A DNA stretch of 64,000 nt. Origin: an uncultured Lachnospiraceae bacterium. GTDB taxonomy: Bacteria; Bacillota; Clostridia; Lachnospirales; Lachnospiraceae. The position numbers and the translations under genes are program-made. Positions 59,094 through 64,000 of this stretch are shown here, piece after piece (position 1 is the stretch's first letter; each line of letters starts with the position of its first letter). The stretch lies in contig UQLY01000002.1 of assembly GCA_900542015.1 (NCBI GenBank), positions 248,001-312,000 on the forward strand. The letters are read 5' to 3'. The notes below the pieces were generated by a model. The model had not been told where the DNA came from, searched no databases, and saw only the letters and a program-made list of their open reading frames with translations.

Positions 59094-59759
59094 CTAACGC
59101 ACATGAAATCTGCGTTTCAATTCCACCCGCGCTCTCCGGTCCCCGATGATTACCGTTCCCAAAAATAAAAACACGGAACACCCAAGGGCAGCCAGCGTCA
59201 GCTCCGGATGGGTTACAATTCCCGCAAAATACAAAATCAAAGGCACCAGACTGCACAGGATCATAAAGATCTGCCACATCAGATAGCTCTGCCAGCCTTT
59301 GTTATTGACAATCATCAGTACGATAATCGCGGCGTCCACCAGCAAAATTCCCGACGGAAGAACATAATTGACCGACCAGCCGTTATACCCGGCTACAAAA
59401 TCAATCACGACCATCATGGAAATCGCTATGAGCACCAGCACGGTTACCTTTGCCTTATAACCGCTTTGCCCCAAGATCGCAAACCGGAACAGCAGATAAA
59501 TATAGAGGAAAGACAGCCCCGTAATCGCGCTCCACCAGATCTGCGACTCCATGAAAAAATTGCAGGCGACGAGAATGGATTCCGCAAGAATCGCACAAAA
59601 CAGATAAATTCTGCTGATCAGAGCGAATTTTCGGCTTCTGATCCTTACATCGGGATACATGTTCTCAACTTCCACCGTCTGTTCCAAAACCGTGTCGCAC
59701 AATGGACACCGTTCCGTCTCATCCAGTATTTCCACGCGGCATCTGATACATTTACTCAT
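59094..59759 (-). CDS. DUF6320 membrane protein with N-terminal zinc ribbon
   Basis: 221 residues. The N-terminus has a two-pair cysteine ribbon (CIRCRVEILDETERCPLCDT). About six membrane segments fill residues ~45-205, followed by a short basic tail (RRARVELKRRF). This matches DUF6320, common in Lachnospiraceae next to the acyltransferase gene found here. Its stop/start overlap with that gene (59752-59759) indicates tight coupling. No biochemical role is established. Confidence 0.82.
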   Translation of the reverse strand: MSKCIRCRVEILDETERCPLCDTVLEQTVEVENMYPDVRIRSRKFALISRIYLFCAILAESILVACNFFMESQIWWSAITGLSFLYIYLLFRFAILGQSGYKAKVTVLVLIAISMMVVIDFVAGYNGWSVNYVLPSGILLVDAAIIVLMIVNNKGWQSYLMWQIFMILCSLVPLILYFAGIVTHPELTLAALGCSVFLFLGTVIIGDRRARVELKRRFHVR

Positions 59760-61131
59760 AATTCACCCCATTGCTTTCTATTTCCACATCGATCCCGTCG
59801 GCGGCAAGCTTCCGAAAGAAGCCCCGCTGCACCGATACGTCCGCCAGGTCATAGCTGAAACTGAATACAAGAGTATCCTGATAGGAACAGATCGTTCCCT
59901 TCAGATGCTGCCCCTTGGACATAGCGAGAAAGGCATGGAACATTTCCACATAAGGCTCGTAAGCCTCTGCTAACGTAATATTTCCGATATTGGTAACCGT
60001 CCCCGTATTCGCCAGAGCCGAAGTCGTATAAATCTGCCTCATGGCAATGTTTTTGAGAAACAGCGGCGTCGCCCGGGCAATCAAGATTTTTTCGTTGGAA
60101 ACGTTATAAGAAAACAGTTCCTCCAAATGTTCCCGGTTAATCTGATCCCTCAGGCTTTCGCAGGTTAAGGAAAGCACTTCTTCAAACGTATAATTTTCTT
60201 TGACCGGGCAAAATTCCGCCGATACCATGGCAAAGAAATTTTTCGTAGTAATGGAATGGAAAAAGGGTCTTAAGTTGACCGGCACCGCTACGCGGATGGG
60301 CTTTTTGGACGGCATCGCATGCAGGCACTCCGTATACACGCTGTAGATATAAACCGCTACCAGGTATTCGTTTATGCTGACCTCGTACCCATGACACACC
60401 TCTTTGAGCTGAGGAATTTTCATAGAGCCGTGCATTACGCCAAATTCCCCCGGTTCCATCTTTTCTCCTTTGATCAGATACGCTTTCTTTGACTGGTATC
60501 CCTTTTGCGCCTTCCGCTTATAATTTTTCAAAAAACTGTCTTCCCGGTTCAACGAGGTATCGCTGCTAAAGGAATCTCCCAATTTTTCCCGCAGACTCGG
60601 ATGGGACAGGCGCAGATACTGATAAGTCAGTTCCTTCAAAAAATTGATGCCTCCCATACCGTCGGCAAGCACATGGAAAACCTCCAGATTGATCCGGTAC
60701 TTGTAATAGGTTACCCGGAACAGATAGCTGCGGTTTTTATTCTGCCTGATAAACCGGCAGGGAAACGTATTTTCCTCGCATACCTTCGGCGCAGGCTTGC
60801 CGTTTTCTTCCAGATAGTACCAGAACACGCCCTGACGAAGCCGCAGATTAAAGCCGTCAAACTTGGGCAGTATCATATCTAACGCCTGCTGCAGCAGATC
60901 CGCCTGCACCAATTCCTTTAAGGTCACGCTGATGCGGTAGACGTTGCTCATGCTCTCTCCCGCTATTACCGGAAACAGATGCGCCGTATTGTCCAGCCTT
61001 TCCCACCGCAGATCTCGGTAAGATTTCTTTCCCGGTCTTTGCCCCGGTCTATTTCCCGATGGATTATCTTTTTTATTTTCCCCTTTTTGAAGATTATCTT
61101 CCCCGGGAATTTTTTCAGATTTTCTTATCAT
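59752..61131 (-). CDS. Condensation/alcohol acetyltransferase-like protein
   Basis: 459 residues. The N-terminal ~40 residues are a basic, Asn/Gly-rich stretch. The rest resembles the acyl-CoA-dependent alcohol acetyltransferase/condensation superfamily; the catalytic HHxxxDG reads FHVLADG, with Phe for the first His and the catalytic His and Asp kept. The later DFGWG-like region is less clear. With DUF6320 and the hydrolase it forms a three-gene unit that could make and cut an ester. The product is unknown. Confidence 0.78.
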   Translation of the reverse strand: MIRKSEKIPGEDNLQKGENKKDNPSGNRPGQRPGKKSYRDLRWERLDNTAHLFPVIAGESMSNVYRISVTLKELVQADLLQQALDMILPKFDGFNLRLRQGVFWYYLEENGKPAPKVCEENTFPCRFIRQNKNRSYLFRVTYYKYRINLEVFHVLADGMGGINFLKELTYQYLRLSHPSLREKLGDSFSSDTSLNREDSFLKNYKRKAQKGYQSKKAYLIKGEKMEPGEFGVMHGSMKIPQLKEVCHGYEVSINEYLVAVYIYSVYTECLHAMPSKKPIRVAVPVNLRPFFHSITTKNFFAMVSAEFCPVKENYTFEEVLSLTCESLRDQINREHLEELFSYNVSNEKILIARATPLFLKNIAMRQIYTTSALANTGTVTNIGNITLAEAYEPYVEMFHAFLAMSKGQHLKGTICSYQDTLVFSFSYDLADVSVQRGFFRKLAADGIDVEIESNGVNYE

Positions 61132-61150
61132 TTTCTAATCTCCGTCAATT

Positions 61151-61203
61151 TATGCGCGGTTTCGCGCATAATACGAAAGAAACTCCCGAAAAAACAGGAG
61201 TTT
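61151..61203 (-). terminator. Two hairpins between the winged-helix and acyltransferase genes
   Basis: AAACTCCCG (61180-61188) with CAGGAGTTT (61195-61203) around an A6 loop resembles a terminator for the methyltransferase unit on the minus strand. A second perfect hairpin TATGCGCG-GTTT-CGCGCATA lies at 61151-61170, near the acyltransferase start, perhaps in its leader. Confidence 0.55.
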
Positions 61204-61216
61204 TCTGTCAGTTGTC

Positions 61217-61474
61217 TCAGGATTTCAGATACCATTGGCGGTTCCTTTCACCAATCGTATACACCCGGTCCGCAATCGTATTATGGCTTTTAATATTTCT
61301 TACCTTTTGAGAAAATTTATCATCGTTTCTGTCGTTTAAAATCTCCAGGTCTTCCCCCGAAGGGTTCATTCTGATTCTCGCTTTTGCAATCAACTCCGTC
61401 GTTGTGATCCCCGGATATTGTGCAATCAAATCCAATACAACAGGTACAATCTGATCTTCCGAATAACAACTCAT
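61217..61474 (-). CDS. Small winged-helix protein linked to the DNA methyltransferase
   Basis: 85 residues from ATG 61474 (GGAGG seven bases upstream). The pattern IVPVVLDLIAQYPGITTTEL, then NDRNDDKFSQKVRNIKSHNT matches winged-helix DNA-binding modules attached to restriction enzymes and Mrr-like proteins (the DxxFxQxVRNxxSH signature). No nuclease residues are seen. It starts 12 bases after the methyltransferase stop, so coupled. It may be a controller or specificity partner. The function is inferred. Confidence 0.7.
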   Translation of the reverse strand: MSCYSEDQIVPVVLDLIAQYPGITTTELIAKARIRMNPSGEDLEILNDRNDDKFSQKVRNIKSHNTIADRVYTIGERNRQWYLKS

Positions 61475-61486
61475 AAGCATGCCTCC

Positions 61487-62680
61487 TTACTTAATCGGGT
61501 AATTGGTTATCAATAAATGCTCCGCATTTTTATCGTTCCGGTCCTGAAAGCTGACCGTATAACGCTTATCAAAACGGTTGACATACAGTCTGTCTCCGTT
61601 AGCTGTTGCTAATCCATCGGGATACAATCCCAGGATAAAATCCGTATTTTTAATAATCAGCATAAAATAGGCTCTGCAGCGGCGGATCAGATAATCGGCA
61701 AGCCTCGTCTGGTCGCCCTGTCCGAACTCATTGCCCGCATATGCGCTAAACTCCGTATCATAGGGCGGGTCCAGAAAAATAAAATCCCTTTCGCCCGGCT
61801 CAAATTGCTCAAAAAACGCCTCAAAATCCAGATTGGCAACTACCGTTTTGCGAAGCTGTTTTGCAAGCTCCGCATTGCAAAAATACGCCGTCTTTTTGCT
61901 CATGGATTTGCGGTTATAAGAAATCCCTCCGTAAGGGACGTTAAACTTTCCTTCTTTATTATACCGAAACATGGAGGAATAACAATACTCTCTCATAAAA
62001 AACCAGATAGCCGCCCCAAAGGGTTGTTCGATCCCCAATTCGTCAATATGATTGTATAAATACCGGAAATGCGTATAAAAGCCGCTTTTGAAGGCGCCCT
62101 CTATATTCGCCGACACGTCCTCTTTGGAAAGCTCCTTCGCCTTCTTTTCCAAAGACGCCATCCGGACAATTTTATTGCAGACGCTTTCTGTCAATTCCTC
62201 TGTGAAATGTTCAATCGCCGCATTAAAATTTCCGTTCAGCAATCCGTTGAACTCTTCCTCATGGTCTTTTACAAAACGGCTTATGGCTTCTTTTAATTCA
62301 GGCGCGCCGCAGGGTGTAATCCGGTATGTCTGATATATCTGCAGCAGCTCCTCTTCATGATTTTGCACAATCCGGCTTACATTCATCCAGTTGTAATCTA
62401 TCTGGCGCAGTTTTTCCAAAAAAACTTCGTTTTGCTGCGCCACCAGCCGGTAAAGTCCGATCAGCTCCGCCGACTTATCGTTAATATAATATCTTTCGCT
62501 GTCCAAAGATAAATATACGGAACCGCCGCCTACAAAGGGCTCGTAATAATTATTTGCATCAGGCGGCAGATTCGGAAGTATATATTTTAATTCTTTTTCT
62601 TTTCCTCCCGGATATTTCAACAGAGGAGGGAGTCTTTTTTCCTTCGGCGTTACCACTTTCATGTTTCCTTTCAGGTTCAT
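61487..62680 (-). CDS. D12-class adenine-N6 DNA methyltransferase (Dam-like)
   Basis: 397 residues; typical Dam/DpnM members are ~280, so a helical insertion of about 100 residues (residues ~95-210) is present. SAM-binding KYPGGKEKEL and FVGGGSVYLSL, and the catalytic DPPY in FIFLDPPYDTEFSAYAG, are clear. Specificity is not predictable; GATC is common in the class. An in-frame ATG at 62662 is a possible start. No restriction endonuclease gene is nearby, only the winged-helix gene, so it is orphan-like. Confidence 0.88.
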   Translation of the reverse strand: MNLKGNMKVVTPKEKRLPPLLKYPGGKEKELKYILPNLPPDANNYYEPFVGGGSVYLSLDSERYYINDKSAELIGLYRLVAQQNEVFLEKLRQIDYNWMNVSRIVQNHEEELLQIYQTYRITPCGAPELKEAISRFVKDHEEEFNGLLNGNFNAAIEHFTEELTESVCNKIVRMASLEKKAKELSKEDVSANIEGAFKSGFYTHFRYLYNHIDELGIEQPFGAAIWFFMREYCYSSMFRYNKEGKFNVPYGGISYNRKSMSKKTAYFCNAELAKQLRKTVVANLDFEAFFEQFEPGERDFIFLDPPYDTEFSAYAGNEFGQGDQTRLADYLIRRCRAYFMLIIKNTDFILGLYPDGLATANGDRLYVNRFDKRYTVSFQDRNDKNAEHLLITNYPIK

Positions 62681-62702
62681 GGATACTCATAGTATCTCTT
62701 TT

Positions 62703-62708
62703 ATTATA
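62703..62708 (-). promoter_or_regulatory. Predicted -10 element of the methyltransferase promoter
   Basis: TATAAT on the minus strand (62708-62703), about 23-28 bases before the ATG. The -35 region is weak. Confidence 0.5.
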
Positions 62709-62743
62709 CCAAATTGTATACCGGAAAGCAAAATGAAATCCGT

Positions 62744-62802
62744 GCTTGATCCGCGCCCGGTCCGCCGGTTTTAATCTGCCGGCTTGATCTTCCTGCTTGA
62801 TC
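62744..62802. repeat. Three GCTTGATC repeats containing GATC sites
   Basis: GCTTGATC occurs at 62744-62751, 62782-62789 and 62795-62802, all within 60 bases upstream of the adenine methyltransferase gene and past the end of the efflux gene. CCGCCGG/CCGGCGG-type complementary pieces lie between them, so part may also form a terminator for the efflux gene. Confidence 0.6.
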
Positions 62803-62824
62803 CGTCGTCCTTTTGCGGACCGCT

Positions 62825-63757
62825 CTACTGCGCCCCTTCCTCTTCCGTAGGATTCACATGGACCATGATATGTTTGACCTTAGGGAAATTGCGCTCAATC
62901 TCTTCATGAACGGTTTCTGCGATTTCATGGGCTTTTTGCAGCGTATAGGAGCCGTCCACGCTGATTTCAATATCAACATAGATTTTATTGCCGAAAATCC
63001 GCGTCTGAAGCAGGTCGATGCCCAGCACGTTTTCATTGCTCATAACACATTCGTAAATCTGTTTCTCCGTCTCTTCATCACAGGAATGATCCACCATTTT
63101 ATCTATGGCGTCTTTAAAAATATCATAAGCCGCTTTCACAATAAACACGAAGATAACCAGGCTCGCCACGGAATCCATAACCGGAAAGCCCAGTCTCGCA
63201 CCGCCGATACCGATTAACGCGCCTACAGAAGAAAGCGCGTCCGAACGGTGATGCCACGCGTCCGCCATCAGCGCGCCGGAATCAATCTTTTTCGCATAAT
63301 GCCTGGTATACCAGAACATCGCTTCTTTTGCCGCGATCGATACAATAGCCGCCGCTAACGCCAAGGTTCCCGGCACCTCCAGCGTCTCATAATTTCCCTG
63401 CAAAATGTTTTTTAACGCATCCGCGCCGATTCCCAGCCCTGTGATAAACAGCACCATGGAAAGGATAATCGCCGCCACGCATTCCAGTCTCTCATGCCCG
63501 TAAGGGTGGTCCTTATCGGATTCCCTGCCCGCCAGTTTAATCCCGACCATTACCACAATGGTACTGAATACATCCGATGCGGAATGAACCGCGTCGCTGA
63601 TCATCGCTCCCGAATGCGCCGCCACGCCTGCAAAGAGCTTAAAGACGGAGAGCAGCAGATTTTCCACGATCGTAATCGTTGATACCCGATTGGCGATTTT
63701 TTGAAAATCATTGCCGGTTCTGTCAGTTTCTGTTTTTGCCGCCTGATATTCCTTCAT
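62825..63757 (-). CDS. Cation diffusion facilitator efflux transporter (Ni/Co likely)
   Basis: 310 residues. Six membrane segments with the CDF metal-site residues: AMISDAVHSASD (TM2) and GALMADAWHHRSDALSS (TM5); the family HPYGHERLE loop lies between TM2 and TM3; the C-terminal cytoplasmic domain ends VKHIMVHVNPTEE. The frame is open to 63946, but ATG at 63757 with GGGGAGGT seven bases upstream is clearly the start. A NiCo riboswitch in the leader indicates export of Ni2+ or Co2+. Confidence 0.93.
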   Translation of the reverse strand: MKEYQAAKTETDRTGNDFQKIANRVSTITIVENLLLSVFKLFAGVAAHSGAMISDAVHSASDVFSTIVVMVGIKLAGRESDKDHPYGHERLECVAAIILSMVLFITGLGIGADALKNILQGNYETLEVPGTLALAAAIVSIAAKEAMFWYTRHYAKKIDSGALMADAWHHRSDALSSVGALIGIGGARLGFPVMDSVASLVIFVFIVKAAYDIFKDAIDKMVDHSCDEETEKQIYECVMSNENVLGIDLLQTRIFGNKIYVDIEISVDGSYTLQKAHEIAETVHEEIERNFPKVKHIMVHVNPTEEEGAQ

Positions 63758-63892
63758 ATTGGTTACCTCCCCGGAATTTGCCTTTTTCATGACACAAGTC
63801 AGTCCTTTTTTGTTGCGGAATGTCTCTATGGCACTTAGTATATGTGGGGATCTGAAAAGAAGTACTTTTAATAAAAAAGTATAAAAAGACAC

Positions 63893-63990
63893 CCACGATC
63901 CAGTATTAACAGTTACTGTCCCGTGGATGAGAATTTCCACTGTCACTCCTGTGACCCGACTCCATGACGCTATGTCACGGTCTGTTCAGT
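63893..63990 (-). promoter_or_regulatory. NiCo (czcD-type) riboswitch with terminator platform
   Basis: On the minus strand the aptamer runs 63990 to 63915: ACTGAACAG, a hairpin (GUGAC...GUCAU), GGAGUCGGGUCAC, a hairpin GUCAC-AGGA-GUGAC, AGUGGA...UCCAC, and GGGACAGU. Order and conserved purine pieces match the NiCo riboswitch. The expression platform is a terminator using CCACG (63926-63922) and CGTGG (63897-63893) with an inner CAGTA/TACTG stem, followed by GTGTCTTTTT. Metal binding should prevent that terminator. The promoter is outside the window. About 135 bases of AT-rich leader separate it from the efflux gene; I see no other feature there. Confidence 0.85.
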
Positions 63991-64000
63991 TTGTACTGTA

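Noticed and set aside
1..64000. CRISPR array, tRNA, rRNA or intact insertion sequence
   Set aside because: No regularly spaced repeats, cloverleaf-like genes or transposase motifs were seen on either strand.

Overview
The window reads as a chromosomal segment of a gut-type Lachnospiraceae (Clostridia) bacterium. The reasons are strong GGAGG ribosome-binding sites with frequent GTG/TTG starts, a CIRCE-controlled hrcA-grpE-dnaK-dnaJ operon, a Crh/HprK carbon-control block beside rapZ and whiA, a YesM/YesN-type sugar sensor feeding a monosaccharide ABC transporter, an agr-type peptide system, and several families common in this group (DUF6465, DUF6320, the CmpB-like membrane protein). I see no rRNA, tRNA, prophage, CRISPR array or intact insertion sequence. 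Most genes lie on the minus strand. The plus-strand exceptions are the CmpB-like gene, agrB-agrD, ppiB, pyrG and an AraC regulator.

Layout. 0-8.1 kb: prmA (cut by the window edge), hisD, a CmpB-like gene and the heat-shock operon with its promoter and CIRCE operator. 8.2-11.7 kb: an AT-rich quorum-sensing cassette with agrB-agrD on plus, converging on an AgrC-like kinase and a LytTR regulator, followed by a small XRE repressor. 11.8-18.3 kb: a DUF6465 protein, two gene remnants back to back, then a tight five-gene run: MBOAT, SGNH protein, aminotransferase, patatin, uppP. 18.5-32 kb: a putative small RNA, trxA, a MATE pump, a sugar ABC transporter (two paralogous permeases, ATPase, binding lipoprotein), and its sensor operon (GNAT, membrane-anchored binding protein, YesM-type kinase, YesN-type regulator, second binding lipoprotein). 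32-37 kb: ppiB, an ammonium transporter fused to PII behind an elaborate leader, a CE2-like esterase and fba. 37-47.5 kb: lipid kinase, crh, whiA, rapZ, murB, a ROK kinase, hprK, uvrC and ftsH. 47.6-56 kb: pyrG, a GH3 glucosidase with a divergent AraC regulator, a chemoreceptor and a diguanylate cyclase. 56-64 kb: a radical SAM enzyme with small neighbours, a hydrolase/DUF6320/acyltransferase trio, an adenine methyltransferase with a winged-helix partner, and a cation efflux gene behind a NiCo (czcD-type) riboswitch at the window edge.

Most notable observations. (1) A family of three long structured palindromic elements (2843-2994, 49289-49456, 52788-52953). Each sits just downstream of a plus-strand gene and in a convergent gap. 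The core is nearly constant, but the outer arms differ between copies while staying self-complementary within each copy, which suggests a structured RNA rather than a plain transposon relic. (2) An agr system whose peptide precursor has serine, not cysteine, at the expected ring position. (3) An Amt-PII fusion lacking the canonical T-loop tyrosine, whose leader carries two tandem terminator-like hairpins with loops resembling ANTAR targets. (4) A Crh protein with Glu15 and Ser46. (5) The NiCo riboswitch with a recognisable terminator platform. All calls come from reading the sequence; no database search was run.
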